Assembly: GCA_016179685.1 (NCBI GenBank)
Contig: JACPCR010000094.1
Coordinates: 1-64,000, forward strand
Reading direction: 5' to 3'
Length of the DNA: 64,000 nt
Source: Planctomycetota bacterium
GTDB taxonomy: Bacteria; Planctomycetota; PUPC01; JACPCR01
Shown here: piece by piece, positions 17,555 to 27,085 of the stretch
Layout: each line of letters opens with the position of its first letter
Numbering within the stretch: the first letter of the stretch is position 1
Notes under the pieces: generated by a model
Told to the model about the DNA's origin: nothing
Databases searched by the model: none
The model's input: only the letters and a program-made list of their open reading frames with translations
Position numbers and translations under genes: made by a program

Positions 17555-20500
17555 TCATTCCGGAGCGTACCGGCGCAGAAGGAGCAGGTCGGCCACGTCC
17601 ACCGGCAGCTCGACGATCAGGTCGCCGCGCTCCATCCGGAACTTCAATTCGCCCCGTACCCCGCTCGAAACGTGCCGGATGCTACCCGGGTCAAGCACCC
17701 GGACCTCGAGGGACGGGACCGGCGAGCCGCGGTAGTTGACCAAGGGGACCGCGATGCCGGCCGGGCTGGCTATCCACGAGGTCTCCACGAGGTCCTCGGA
17801 CGTGATGATGGGCCGCTTGACCCCGGCTTCGAGCGCCCAGCGGGCGAGAAACGCCTTGATTTCCTGGTTGAAACTCGTCGGCAGGAAGTGGTTGAAGGCC
17901 TCGTCCGTCGCGCCGCGGTCACAAGGTCGATCGGGGATGGCCGGTTTCACGTAGGCGGTGCCGGGGAAGGCGGCGCAGGTGATGGCCTTGCCGGAGCCGA
18001 CCGGTTGAGCGAAGAGGGCCGGAGTAGCGTCCTGGAAGGCGCCGAGCACGTCCAGCTTGGGCCGAGCGCCGGTCAGGCGCTGAAAGACCGAGCCTTCGCC
18101 GGGCGACAGAACGGACTTGAAGGCATAGACCTCGAGGATGCCCGGCTGGGCGCCGGGTGAGAGCTTGAAGTAGAGGGTGTCCATGGGCTGAAGCCTGGGC
18201 AGCGTGTCCTTGCCGAGAAGGTCGTCCACGGAGGCCTGCTCTCCGGCCAGGCTGACGCCCAGGAGCTTCTGCATTTCGACGCTGGGCGCACCGGCCTCGT
18301 CGCGCAGGCCGGCCGGGCCCGCGGCGAAAACGGTGCCTCCGCGGCCGACCCATTTGCGGAGGCCGAGGGCCGCCTCACGCTTCAGGTGCGTCTCCACCAG
18401 GTAGACGATCTTCAGTCCTCCGAATTTGCCCGCAGCCATGTCCTCCTCGGAGATGAAATCGACGGGTATCTGCGCGTGCCGCAGCGCGAGGTAGAGATGC
18501 TGCCGCTCCGCATTGAACAGGCTCGAAGACGTCCAAATGTCCGTCGAGTTCGAAATGGCCAGTCCCACCTCCGCGGGCCGAACCTTCCCGGGAAAGACCA
18601 GGTCCTCGAATAACCCGGCCTCATGGATCACGTCATAGATCGCCCGGTACATGTCCGTGCTCTCTGCCAGCATGCTGTTCTCGGTGTAGCAGAGGGCGGT
18701 CGGAATCGGCTCGAAGAAATTGAAAATCTTCGCCCCGTGCGCCACGTCGGCGTAAAAAGCCCGCCGGAAGCTCGCCGGGGTGTTGCCCGGCGTGTGAGGC
18801 ATCACATACATGAGGATCGGCAGGTCGTGCTCCCGCGCCGCGCACCTCAAGGCGCTCACCAGGTAGCCCAGGACCTGCTGGCTCGTGCTCGGAATCTGCC
18901 AAAGGTAGTCCTCGCTCCAGGGCAGCGTCATCGCCCGCTGCCGGAACAGCTCGATCCACTGGAAGTAGTGGGGATGGTAGTGGGGATGGGGCGAATAATT
19001 GGCCCCGAAGAGAACCCCTTTCGGCAGGGCCTCCTCCAGAATTCGTGTCCGTTCCTTGAGCTGGTCGAGCCCGTACTGGCTCGCAAAGACCCGGGCGTGG
19101 TAGTAGAGACGCGGGTGGCTCTTCCGGAGCGGTTCGTCCGTCTTCCAGGTGATCCTCTTCCAGAGATCATCGGTGGAAAGACCGTCGAGCGCAGGGTCCG
19201 GCGGCAACAGGTCCTTCGGCTTAAGTCCCTGGTGCTGCAGGTAGGCGCGGAAGGCCAGGTCCGTCTGTTCGCCTGCCGTGGGGCCGCCCAGGCCGATTTC
19301 GTCGCCCAGCGAGACCACCTTGATGTAAGGCCACTGGCCCTTGTCTCTCAGGCTCTGCACCCACTCCCGCAGCTTCGGGGTCTCCACGTCCCGGCAGTCC
19401 TTATACCCCGTCTGCCGGAACCTGAGCCGGCGCGACTTCACGAGGTCAGGGTGTATCCAGCCGGGCATATCGTTCACCACGTTGTTGCCGAGCGCCAGGC
19501 ACATATCGAGGGCCAGCTCGGCGCGGTGCGGGGCATCGCCCGTGGCGTGCTCCGGCGACGGCATGGGAAGGAACGTGTTGAAGAACAGCATCCGGGTCGG
19601 AATCCGCCCGCGCGGGGGAAACGCCTTCACCGACGCCAGCAGCTTCTCCAAAACCTCGTCGAAGGTCTCGATCTTCTCCGTGTAGCGCACGTTCCCAGCG
19701 ACCGCGAACTCCGCCGCTCGTGATCGAGGATTCGTGTACCGAAGCTGACGGATGACGCGGGGCGTTCCGTCTTTCGTGGGCGCGCCGAAGAAGAATTCCA
19801 GGTCGATCCCGTCCTGCTGCTGGCCCTGCGGATAGTAAACCTCCGGAACGTAGCCGCAGGTGTTCAGGGCATCGAGGCCCGAGCCGATCTCTACCCACGG
19901 CGATTCTTCCCCGGGTCCAAGCCACGCCGTCTCCGCCGGCGCTTGCGGATGCGGTCCGGCTCGATCGATCCAGACCGATTTCCAGTTCCGGATATGCACC
20001 CAGTAGGGAGAGTGCTCCCGGGCGGTCGAAGAAACGAGCGCCACCGGCGCGGCCGCGCCGGCGGGATTCCGAATCTTGAGGTAAAGGTCGCCCGCCTGGG
20101 TCAACAACCCGTCCAGCGGCAGGTAGCCTTCCTTCTGGATGCGCCGGTTCAGCTCGGCCGTATCCGTTGTCAGAACAACGATATCGACGTTCCGCCGGGC
20201 CGCCGGGGCGGGTTGCCGCTCCTTGAAGAGGACGAGCCGCGCGGGTCCCTGCCGGAGGGCAACCGTGACATCGGTGCCCTCCCAGACGACGTTCTCATCC
20301 GGGCCCCAGCACCACCGGACCTGGGGCTTGAGGCCGGACTGGAAGGCCCAGAGCTTCACGTTGTTCATACCGCCGTAGGTGCGCTGGAGAACGGTCTGGC
20401 CGCCTTGCTCGATGCGCAGTCCGAAGCGCGTCTCGAAGTTATAGCAGGCCTCGTAACGAACGCAGACGTGGTAGCTGCCGTCCGCCGGAATCTGGACCTC

Positions 20501-20755
20501 GGCGACCGCCTCGGACTCCAACCCCTGCTCCGGCGACCCCAGGTAGCGCTGCCGCGACAGAAAACAATTGGCAAACGTGGCAGCATAATAATTCGTGCCC
20601 CAGGGCAGGACCTGCCAGTCGCCGGAGACAACCTGGAATTCCTCGGCCTCCTGGAAGACGTAATGCGCCGCTGCCTCCTCCCCCACGGAGGTCCGCGCGG
20701 CCAGGGAGACAGACGCCAACAACCACCCTATTCTTAGGCCAAACCGCTTGGACAT
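17555..20755 (-). CDS. Large secreted glycoside-hydrolase-like protein (GH42-like)
   Basis: A 1066-residue protein. The ATG at 20755 gives a signal peptide (MSKRFGLRIGWLLASVSLAA). Residues about 35-210 look like a beta-sandwich carbohydrate-binding or jelly-roll domain (YVFQEAEEFQVVSGDWQV). The middle third resembles a beta-galactosidase TIM barrel, with IKVVSLGDEIGLGG carrying a likely catalytic acid and IFNFFEPIP a second conserved segment. The last third (KIVYLVETHLKREAALGLRKW, GRGGTVFAAG) is like the trimerisation domain of GH42 enzymes. The GH42 assignment is an inference from layout; family membership would need a profile search. A strong promoter lies 290 bases upstream. Confidence 0.6.
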   Translation of the reverse strand: MSKRFGLRIGWLLASVSLAARTSVGEEAAAHYVFQEAEEFQVVSGDWQVLPWGTNYYAATFANCFLSRQRYLGSPEQGLESEAVAEVQIPADGSYHVCVRYEACYNFETRFGLRIEQGGQTVLQRTYGGMNNVKLWAFQSGLKPQVRWCWGPDENVVWEGTDVTVALRQGPARLVLFKERQPAPAARRNVDIVVLTTDTAELNRRIQKEGYLPLDGLLTQAGDLYLKIRNPAGAAAPVALVSSTAREHSPYWVHIRNWKSVWIDRAGPHPQAPAETAWLGPGEESPWVEIGSGLDALNTCGYVPEVYYPQGQQQDGIDLEFFFGAPTKDGTPRVIRQLRYTNPRSRAAEFAVAGNVRYTEKIETFDEVLEKLLASVKAFPPRGRIPTRMLFFNTFLPMPSPEHATGDAPHRAELALDMCLALGNNVVNDMPGWIHPDLVKSRRLRFRQTGYKDCRDVETPKLREWVQSLRDKGQWPYIKVVSLGDEIGLGGPTAGEQTDLAFRAYLQHQGLKPKDLLPPDPALDGLSTDDLWKRITWKTDEPLRKSHPRLYYHARVFASQYGLDQLKERTRILEEALPKGVLFGANYSPHPHYHPHYFQWIELFRQRAMTLPWSEDYLWQIPSTSQQVLGYLVSALRCAAREHDLPILMYVMPHTPGNTPASFRRAFYADVAHGAKIFNFFEPIPTALCYTENSMLAESTDMYRAIYDVIHEAGLFEDLVFPGKVRPAEVGLAISNSTDIWTSSSLFNAERQHLYLALRHAQIPVDFISEEDMAAGKFGGLKIVYLVETHLKREAALGLRKWVGRGGTVFAAGPAGLRDEAGAPSVEMQKLLGVSLAGEQASVDDLLGKDTLPRLQPMDTLYFKLSPGAQPGILEVYAFKSVLSPGEGSVFQRLTGARPKLDVLGAFQDATPALFAQPVGSGKAITCAAFPGTAYVKPAIPDRPCDRGATDEAFNHFLPTSFNQEIKAFLARWALEAGVKRPIITSEDLVETSWIASPAGIAVPLVNYRGSPVPSLEVRVLDPGSIRHVSSGVRGELKFRMERGDLIVELPVDVADLLLLRRYAPE

Positions 20756-21310
20756 AGGCTCGACTCGGAATACGAACGAGGACCCCGGCGGGGATCGTTT
20801 ACTCTGCTCGCCTTTCCAGCATGTCCTGGCGGTGTCGAGAGCAGAGCTTGGCACTTCTTGGCCATCGTCTCAAATCTGGAGGATTTTGAAGTAGCGGCAG
20901 CCTCCGGACCGCCAGAATCTACGGCCGCTGATGCGGTCGACCATGCCGTGGGAAAATAGGCCCAACTTCAGGAGCGGCAATGCCCGCTGCGGCCCGCCTT
21001 CTCTCCACGCCCCGGCGGCCTAGTCGCCCGTCAAAGCCAAAAAAATTATAGGTGGCCCGACAGGAAGGTCAATCCGGCCATCGCGGGGCCAGACACGGAT
21101 GCCCGCCCCGATTTCTCCGCCCGGCGTGACGAGAAGTCCGGGCGCGGCGGCTCAGAAAGACGCCAGCAGCTACACGGCGCAGGAGAGCAGGTGGAGGAGG
21201 ACGCTCTTCTGCCTTCTTTCCGCCGTTCGGGCCCGGTGGCGATGAACGATCGCCTCGGAAATAGCGATGCCCAGAGCCGCCCAAAGAGGACATACACCTT
21301 CTACCGTTTC
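20756..21310. other. Leader region of the GH42-like gene
   Basis: The 555 bases between the GH42-like gene and phyH contain one good minus-strand promoter (21045-21072), predicting a leader of about 280 nucleotides. I see no recognisable riboswitch motif. Weak inverted segments occur (ccgccagaatctacggcc region). The minus ORF 21046-21297 (83 residues) is arginine/serine-rich and resembles no family I know. Confidence 0.45.
21045..21072 (-). promoter_or_regulatory. Sigma-70-type promoter for the GH42-like gene
   Basis: On the minus strand TTGACC and TATAAT are separated by 16 bases. The start of transcription would be near 21038, about 280 bases before the ATG at 20755. A poly-T run follows the -10. 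Confidence 0.65.
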
Positions 21311-22159
21311 CTACGCGAACGACTCGTGGAGGTTGTTCTTCCGGATACGTAGGAACTCCTCATGAGTCCGCACCACCCGGTCCGGCCACCGCCGGCTGCG
21401 CACCAGGAAGGGAGCCTCCCACGGGTAGCCCGTCGGCAGCGTCGGAAGTTGATACCGGGTGTCGACGGACCATCGCACCATCCGTTTCGAATGCGGTTTC
21501 GAGCAATGCGGCGCAAGATTGTGGATGATGAGCGCCCCGCCGCGCTTCACGGGCGCCGGGATCGGCTTCGTGTCTGGGAAGTCGGCCGGATCGATATCCA
21601 GGTAATGCTTCGCCCGGATGTGCTTCAGAATCCCCCTCTTGTGCGCCCGCGGGATCACCCAGAGACACCCGTTCTCTTCGTCCGCATCCACCAGCGGAAT
21701 CCAGAAGGCCGGAGCGGTCACCTGCTTCGCCTCGTCCTTCACGTAACCCGCGTCCTGATGCCAGTTGACCTCCGTCCGCGGATGCAACGGCAGCTTGGGC
21801 CGAAGCCGGTAGATGCCGTTGTTCAGAAGGTCTGGCCCGACGAAGCTTTCCGCCACGTCCAGGATTTCATTGCAAGTCAGAAAAGTGAACATGGCGGGCC
21901 CGTTCATCTGTCCGCCGGACATCCGGCCGTAAAATTCTTCGCTCTGCCCATTCAACGCGATCAGCCGAGTCTCGAAAGCCTCCCCGGCGCACAGGTCCCG
22001 GATTTTCCCTTCCTTGTAGGCCGCCTGCGCCAGGTCCTCGATGGTCTGGTGAATCTCCTGGATGAGCGCGTCCACGTAACGGTCCGGCACCAGCTTCTCC
22101 AGGATGAGGTAGCCCTCGTCTTCGAAGAACATCATCTGTTCCGCAGTGAGGCCAGCCAT
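21311..22159 (-). CDS. Phytanoyl-CoA dioxygenase (PhyH) family protein
   Basis: A 282-residue Fe(II)/2-oxoglutarate-dependent oxygenase-like protein with FFEDEGYLILEKLVPD at the N-terminus. The iron ligands are visible: WHQDAGYV (HxD) and the distal histidine in IIHNLAPHCSKPH, followed by an arginine (MVRWSVDTRYQ) suited to 2-oxoglutarate. VDADEENGCLWVIPRAHK is the family hallmark. The ATG at 22159 is chosen; AAAGGAGG lies nine bases upstream. Substrate unknown. A second, different PhyH protein is at 52690. Confidence 0.9.
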   Translation of the reverse strand: MAGLTAEQMMFFEDEGYLILEKLVPDRYVDALIQEIHQTIEDLAQAAYKEGKIRDLCAGEAFETRLIALNGQSEEFYGRMSGGQMNGPAMFTFLTCNEILDVAESFVGPDLLNNGIYRLRPKLPLHPRTEVNWHQDAGYVKDEAKQVTAPAFWIPLVDADEENGCLWVIPRAHKRGILKHIRAKHYLDIDPADFPDTKPIPAPVKRGGALIIHNLAPHCSKPHSKRMVRWSVDTRYQLPTLPTGYPWEAPFLVRSRRWPDRVVRTHEEFLRIRKNNLHESFA

Positions 22160-22465
22160 CGGAATCAACCTCCTTTTTCCATCAATCCTGAGAAACGACC
22201 TGGCAACTTGTTTGTTTAAAACCAGTTAACAATTGTCTATTCTTGGCCATCGCGATCCTGCTCGCGTCAGTCATCGGGCCTTGGGTGGTTCATCTTCCTT
22301 GTGGTCCCCGGGATCGCGATCGGGATCGAGACTTCCCAGGGTGAAGATTCTCGCCTCCTCGATGGCCGCCCAGGACACATCCAACGGTTCATGGCCCAAG
22401 GACGTGAGAAGTCTTTCGATCGCGATCCCGACCCCGGTGCGCGCCTACGAGGAGACCAAATTCTT

Positions 22466-22545
22466 GGCCATTCTCCGGTAACTGAGACCTCCTGTTTCTC
22501 TCTGTCACAACGCAGCGCGCCAGCAAGCTTCGTAAATCATGCTCC
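22466..22545. repeat. 80-base dispersed repeat, copy 1
   Basis: It matches 35426-35505 over 80 bases without gaps, at about 66 identical positions; a 35-base part recurs at 63832-63866. Shared words include tcacaacg and gcaagcttcgta. Confidence 0.85.
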
Positions 22546-22641
22546 CGACGGGACCCTCCGGAAACAGGGTCCCTACGGGGGGACGAGTGCGGGAGGATAG
22601 GTCCAGGAAACAGGTTCCCTCCCATCGGGACAGGTCCGGGA
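22546..22641. repeat. GC-rich palindromic modules (gggacaggtccggga type)
   Basis: Short modules such as tcccatcggga and gggacaggtccggga follow one another. The same vocabulary occurs at 56984-57004 and, many times over, at 59160-59370. Confidence 0.6.
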
Positions 22642-22671
22642 AAAGCGCCGACCACGAAGGGTCGGCGCTTT
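22642..22671. terminator. Terminator hairpin after the desaturase
   Basis: aaagcgccgacc and ggtcggcgcttt pair perfectly around acgaag. The stem overlaps the TAA stop of the minus-strand desaturase gene. The A-rich left flank gives a short U-run on the minus strand, so it suits that gene. Confidence 0.85.
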
Positions 22672-23767
22672 ACGTGAGGGAGGCTTCCCGCTCGAGCACC
22701 GTATCTTCTGCTCGTGTCCCTTCGGACGGCGTCAGCTCGGGCACAAACGCGTAGGTGCAATCCTGGAGTCGACGCCGATGGATTTCCAGCATCACCTTCC
22801 AAGTCGCCCAGAGTCCATGCGGGGCAGGTGGCAAGTTGTGCTCAATAGCGCGCCGGAGCTTGGGTAAGTTGTAGAACGGCACCGCAGGATACATGTGGTG
22901 CTCCACATGATATTGCATGTTCCAGTAGAAAAAGGCCGGAAGAAAGGAACAGGTGTAGGTTCGACAGCACAGCCGGAAATCCGGCACGTTGCTGGACAGC
23001 CCATAGTGCTGCGGAGTGCCGCACAGGAAGCCGAGCCAACCGCAATAGGACGTGCCCATGGTGAAGACCACGATCAGAAACCAGTGGCCAGTCACGACAA
23101 AAAGAGCGGCCAGAATCGCATGTCCGATGAGGACGGTGCGGGCCCAGTTGCAATGTCTGCGGCGCAGTTCCGGCTTGGACTCCGGCAGGATGTGCTGATA
23201 CCAGTCCCCGTCGATGTGCCCTCTTGCGCGCCGAGCGTAGGCCTTCAGGGTGTTCCAGAACCCCTGCGGATTCCAGGCCAGTATTCCCAGCCAGAATCTC
23301 CAGTTCTTGAAATTGAGGTCCGAGGGCAGGACGACTTCACCATCGTAATCCCTGTGCACGGTCAATTGATGGTGTTTCACGTGGCTCGGCCGGAACCAGA
23401 TGTAGTCCGACCAACTGATGAAGGAGTAGATTCTCAGAAAAACTTCATTCATGAACTTCGTCCTGAAGGGAGTCTTGTGGCAGAGTTCATGGACCGCGAC
23501 GAGCCCCATGAATGGCCCCTGGGTGCCGTGGACGAAAAGCGCTGCGAGCAGCAGCGGGACGGACCAGACCCAATTGCTGGAGTTGACGTTCCGATAGGCC
23601 AGATACGCCAGGGTGGCCGTGGTGAAAAAAAGACCCAACTGGCAGAAGACCTGGCAGAAAGCATGGAGATCGCTGCTTTGCATGAGCCCGGACAGGACCT
23701 CCCGGTCGATCGGGCAACGATACCACTTGATCTGGGAATCTCGGCGGAATTTGCTGGGGCTTTCCAT
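22670..23767 (-). CDS. Fatty acid desaturase-family membrane protein
   Basis: A 365-residue membrane di-iron enzyme. The three histidine boxes are HELCHKT, HVKHHQL and, near the C-terminus, HVEHHMY. Hydrophobic pairs at about residues 45-90 and 200-245 place the boxes on the cytoplasmic face. The family introduces double bonds or hydroxyl groups into acyl chains or hydrocarbons, using O2 and an electron donor; the specificity cannot be read here. I prefer the ATG at 23767 (MESPSKFRRDSQ), but no good ribosome binding site is seen and the ORF start at 23779 remains possible. Presence implies an aerobic or microaerobic life style. Confidence 0.88.
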   Translation of the reverse strand: MESPSKFRRDSQIKWYRCPIDREVLSGLMQSSDLHAFCQVFCQLGLFFTTATLAYLAYRNVNSSNWVWSVPLLLAALFVHGTQGPFMGLVAVHELCHKTPFRTKFMNEVFLRIYSFISWSDYIWFRPSHVKHHQLTVHRDYDGEVVLPSDLNFKNWRFWLGILAWNPQGFWNTLKAYARRARGHIDGDWYQHILPESKPELRRRHCNWARTVLIGHAILAALFVVTGHWFLIVVFTMGTSYCGWLGFLCGTPQHYGLSSNVPDFRLCCRTYTCSFLPAFFYWNMQYHVEHHMYPAVPFYNLPKLRRAIEHNLPPAPHGLWATWKVMLEIHRRRLQDCTYAFVPELTPSEGTRAEDTVLEREASLT

Positions 23768-23932
23768 AGGGGGGAACACCGGGTAAGTTATGAACCGAAC
23801 AAGGGCTCAAATACCTTGGTTTCGGGTATCAGGTGTCTGGAAATACACTCATCAAGGCAAGGGAACGCCTGAGGCCTGATGTCTCTATTGTAGTGCGACC
23901 GACACGTCGTGCGCAACCCAGGAGACCCAGCC

Positions 23933-24808
23933 ATGGCTTGGCACTTCGAACTTGTCGCGGGCCCCTTCACCTTCACCGAGGGACCCGCGTGGGATGGTGC
24001 AACCCTTCTGTTCTCGGATATCCCCAATAGCCGAATCATCCGGTTCTTCCCGAAAAGCTGGCGGTGGGAGGTCTTCCGCACCGGAACGAATGAAAGCAAT
24101 GGCCTCATGTTCGACCGGGATGGGCGACTCCACGCCTGCGAGGGCGGAGGACGCCGCATGGTCCGTTACGACCCGGATGGCGGCACCGTTGTTCTGGCCG
24201 ACCGCTTCGAAGGGAAGCGCCTGAACAGCCCCAATGACCTGGCCATCGATAGGCTAGGCCGCATCTGGTTCACGGACCCGCGCTACGGGGAGAAGCGAGA
24301 CGACATGGAACTGGACCACGAGTCCGTTTACCGGCTCGACCCTCAGCCCGGCGGCGGCTGGTCCCTTCGCCGGATGACGTTCGACACGACGCGGCCGAAC
24401 GGGCTGCTGGTGACGCCGGACTTGAAGACCCTTTACGTGGCCCAGAGCGAGTACGGGGACAACCGAAACCGCGAGCTGCGGGCGTATCCGATCCTGGCGG
24501 ACGACACCCTCGGGGCATGCGAGGTGCTTCACAACTTTTATCCGCACCGCGGGATCGACGGCATGTGCCTGGACGACGAGGGGAATATCGTGGCGACTGC
24601 GGGTTGGGAAAAGAGCGGGCCGGGTCCCATGATCTACGTATTCAGCCCGCGGGGGCGGGTGCTCGGGACTCATCCTTTGCCCGTCTCGCCGACCAACTGC
24701 ACCTGGGGCGACGAGGACCTTCGTTCGCTTTACGTGACGACCTTTGGGGGCTATCTCTTCCGTGCCCGGACGGACAGCCAAGGCTGGGTGATCTTCCCCG
24801 AGCTGTGA
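23933..24808 (+). CDS. SMP-30/gluconolactonase-like protein
   Basis: A 291-residue six-bladed beta-propeller lactonase-like protein. FTFTEGPAWDGATLLFSDI supplies the metal-binding glutamate, RLNSPNDLAIDRLGRIWFTDPRYG the asparagine block and RGIDGMCLDDEGNIVAT the aspartate block of SMP-30 enzymes. The family hydrolyses sugar lactones to aldonic acids. The ATG at 23933 has AGGAGA upstream; the listed ORF starts eight codons earlier. No signal peptide. It fits with the sugar-acid dehydratase at 44863 and the AKR next door, though they are not in one operon. Confidence 0.9.
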   Translation: MAWHFELVAGPFTFTEGPAWDGATLLFSDIPNSRIIRFFPKSWRWEVFRTGTNESNGLMFDRDGRLHACEGGGRRMVRYDPDGGTVVLADRFEGKRLNSPNDLAIDRLGRIWFTDPRYGEKRDDMELDHESVYRLDPQPGGGWSLRRMTFDTTRPNGLLVTPDLKTLYVAQSEYGDNRNRELRAYPILADDTLGACEVLHNFYPHRGIDGMCLDDEGNIVATAGWEKSGPGPMIYVFSPRGRVLGTHPLPVSPTNCTWGDEDLRSLYVTTFGGYLFRARTDSQGWVIFPEL

Positions 24809-24889
24809 TAGGGCGCGTCCGAGGCCCGCGGCTCTATCCCCTGGTGAGGCCTTCGGCTGCCTGCCGGCGGGACGCCAGCGCTGATCTGT

Positions 24890-25828
24890 TCAGGCATCGA
24901 ACCGCGCCGTCTCGGCCCGTGCCTTCTCCATCTCCTCCGGCGTCAGAGCGCCCTCGCCCGCAGCGGTGTTCTGCCGGACCTGTTCCGGCGACTTCGCACC
25001 GGGGATCACTACCGTGGCGCCGGGATGAGAAAGCGCGAACTGGAGCGCCGCCACCGCCAGCGACCGGTCCGGACGGACCAAGAACTTCAGCCGCTCCGCC
25101 GCCTCCAGCTTCTCCAGATAGGCCCGCCTGCCATCGCCCTCGTTCCAGCTTCGCCTCAAAAGGTCCTCGAATTTCGTCTCCCGGCCATACTTGCCGCTCA
25201 GGATGCCCATCGCCAGGGGACCCCGCAGGATCGTCGCGATGCGGTTCTCCAGACACCAGGGCAGCAGCTCAGCCTCGGCCTTGCGGCTGACCAGGCTGTA
25301 ATCGAGCTGGCAGGAGATGCAGTGGCCGTCGCGGTTGAATCGCTCGAGGACGTCCCGCCGGACCGTCGAGATGCCGCAAGCCCGAATCTTCCCCTGCCCC
25401 CGCAGGTCCTCGAAGGCCTCCAGGAAAACGGTCGGGTCCGCCAGGTCGCCGATATGGCACTGGTAGAGATCGATATAATCCGTCTTGAGACGCCCGAGGC
25501 TGGCGTCGCAGCACAGGGTAACGTGCAGCGGACTGGCGTAGGAGAGCGGGAAGCCGGCCCGGCGTGCGTAATTTCCCACCTTCGTGGCGACGATCGCGTC
25601 GCCACGCCGTCCCTTCAGCGCCTTGCCCACCAGTTCCTCGCTCCGGCCCGGGGTCGCCCCGTACGCGTCCGCCGTGTCCAGAAAGTTCATCCCGGAGTCC
25701 AGCGCCGTGCGCACCGTCGCCACCGCCGTCGCTTCGTCCACCGGGCCCCACTGGCCTCCAATGCCCCAGCAGCCCAGCCCGATCACCCCGACCTCCCAGC
25801 CCGTCTTCGGAAACGTCGTTCGTCTCAT
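24890..25828 (-). CDS. Aldo/keto reductase
   Basis: A 312-residue AKR with the TIM-barrel tetrad: aspartate and tyrosine in FLDTADAYG, lysine in IVATKVG and histidine in LYQCHIGD. The C-terminal cofactor segment VVIPGAKSPEQVRQN indicates NADP(H). It resembles the sugar or L-glyceraldehyde reductase-type AKRs abundant in polysaccharide-degrading bacteria. Substrate unknown. It converges on the SMP-30 gene and is divergent from the SGNH hydrolase, with a 98-base shared upstream region. Confidence 0.92.
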   Translation of the reverse strand: MRRTTFPKTGWEVGVIGLGCWGIGGQWGPVDEATAVATVRTALDSGMNFLDTADAYGATPGRSEELVGKALKGRRGDAIVATKVGNYARRAGFPLSYASPLHVTLCCDASLGRLKTDYIDLYQCHIGDLADPTVFLEAFEDLRGQGKIRACGISTVRRDVLERFNRDGHCISCQLDYSLVSRKAEAELLPWCLENRIATILRGPLAMGILSGKYGRETKFEDLLRRSWNEGDGRRAYLEKLEAAERLKFLVRPDRSLAVAALQFALSHPGATVVIPGAKSPEQVRQNTAAGEGALTPEEMEKARAETARFDA

Positions 25829-25926
25829 GATGACTCCTTGGCCCGGTTTTGCATCCGCCGTCCTGGACCGCTAACATCCCACTTCGCCATTTTCTTCGAG
25901 AAACCACGATTTTTCAAAGGAGAGTC

Positions 25927-26568
25927 ATGAGCGCCTTCGCGATCCAGAACGGTCAGACCCTCGTCTTCATTGGCGACAGCATCACGGACTGCGGACGCCG
26001 CGGGCCGGAAGTTCCGTATGGCAACGGGTACGTCAAGCTCGCCATCGACCTGATCACCGCGCGGTATCCCGAACGCCGTGTCCAGTTCATCAATGAAGGC
26101 ATCGGCGGCAACACGGTCACGGACCTCCGCAACCGCTGGCACGACGACGTTCTGGTGCACCGGCCGAACTGGCTGACCATCAAGATCGGCATCAATGACC
26201 TTCACCGGACGATCAACGATCCGAACATCCTGCCGCCGAAAAAGTATGAGGAGGTCTACCGCGAGATTCTCGACCTGACCGGCCAGCACACCCGGGCGAA
26301 GATTGTGCTGATCGACCCGTTCTACATCAGCACGGACGGGGACAGCGGGGGTTTTCGGAGCAAGGTGCTTTCCATGCTTCCGGACTACGTCCGCGTGGTC
26401 GAAAGGCTGGCGAAGGAGTATGGGACGCGGCACGTTCGTACCCACGCGCTTTTCCAGAAGCAGCTCCGATACAGGCCAGCCGACCGTTTCTGCCCCGAGC
26501 CGGTCCATCCCTACGTGTCCGGCCACCTCGTCATCGCACTGGGCCTGCTCGAGGCTCTGGGGTGGTAA
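25927..26568 (+). CDS. SGNH/GDSL-family hydrolase
   Basis: A 213-residue esterase-like protein. The nucleophile serine is in FIGDSITD (block I), GIGGNTV is block II, KIGINDLHR block III and PEPVHPYVSGH block V with the catalytic histidine; the usual block V aspartate is replaced by glutamate or lies elsewhere. The ATG at 25927 has AAAGGAGAG directly upstream, so the 26 extra residues in the ORF track are dropped. No signal peptide. Such proteins deacetylate sugars or hydrolyse esters; specificity unknown. Confidence 0.9.
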   Translation: MSAFAIQNGQTLVFIGDSITDCGRRGPEVPYGNGYVKLAIDLITARYPERRVQFINEGIGGNTVTDLRNRWHDDVLVHRPNWLTIKIGINDLHRTINDPNILPPKKYEEVYREILDLTGQHTRAKIVLIDPFYISTDGDSGGFRSKVLSMLPDYVRVVERLAKEYGTRHVRTHALFQKQLRYRPADRFCPEPVHPYVSGHLVIALGLLEALGW

Positions 26569-26570
26569 GA

Positions 26571-26589
26571 GCATCGGTTCACAAGTTCG
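26571..26589 (+). repeat. 19-base repeat, copy 1
   Basis: gcatcggttcacaagttcg occurs here and, inverted, at 47507-47525 with no mismatch. Both are in intergenic DNA. Confidence 0.7.
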
Positions 26590-26994
26590 TCGCAGGTTTC
26601 TAGTCCTTCGATTCATAAATCCGATGACGGGTTTCTTCCCTCAGGACTAGTGCTGAGTAAGCAAACGACGTGATCCAGTGATGGTCATTCGTCAGGGTCA
26701 TTGCGCATCGAAGCACCAGCGTTCACGACCCTCACCCCGGCCATCCCCCGCAGGGAGAAGGGGATGCTGATCTGTTGGTTAATCCATGAAGGATACAGAA
26801 AATTCCGGCTCTTCGCGATTGAGCGCGCGGAACGCAGCCATCGGTTCAATATCTTGATTCTTTATCTTCATTCTTGTCGGGGTCGGCATCGGGTGCCCGC
26901 CGAAGCCAAAGGCCCTGAGTTTGCCGAAGGGGGGCGCTATCCGGACGAAGAATTTCATATTCCACTTGTCCCTAAGCCGTTTGCCCTGAATGCC

Positions 26995-27085
26995 GCTTGC
27001 CTATTTGCCATTTATCATTCCTCATTTACCACTTCCCATTTCCGAATGGCAAATGGCAAATGACCGATGACCAATGGCTAATGAG
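26995..27085. repeat. Degenerate heptad cluster
   Basis: Words of the type catttgcc, tcattta and caaatggc follow one another, first on one strand and then as their complement, around the palindrome ccatttccgaatgg. A shorter run lies at 9357-9383. Comparable degenerate heptads are known from other bacterial intergenic regions. Confidence 0.6.

Larger units (their letters stand above)
22160..22669. other. Repeat-rich gap between phyH-like and desaturase genes
   Basis: Immediately upstream of the PhyH gene is an AT-rich stretch (22195-22240) that should hold its promoter. The rest contains the 80-base dispersed repeat (22466-22545), GC-rich palindromic modules (22546-22641) and the desaturase terminator. 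gatcgcgatc-type palindromes occur at 22312 and 22417. No gene is seen. Confidence 0.6.

Noticed and set aside
16820-18160. 446-codon plus-strand ORF
   Set aside because: Antisense to the transporter and GH42-like gene; no family resemblance.
21046-21297. 83-codon minus-strand ORF
   Set aside because: Overlaps the promoter of the GH42-like gene, arginine/serine-rich composition, no start signal.
26701-27063. 120-codon ORF upstream of uvrA
   Set aside because: Crosses several repeat types and has no protein-like pattern.
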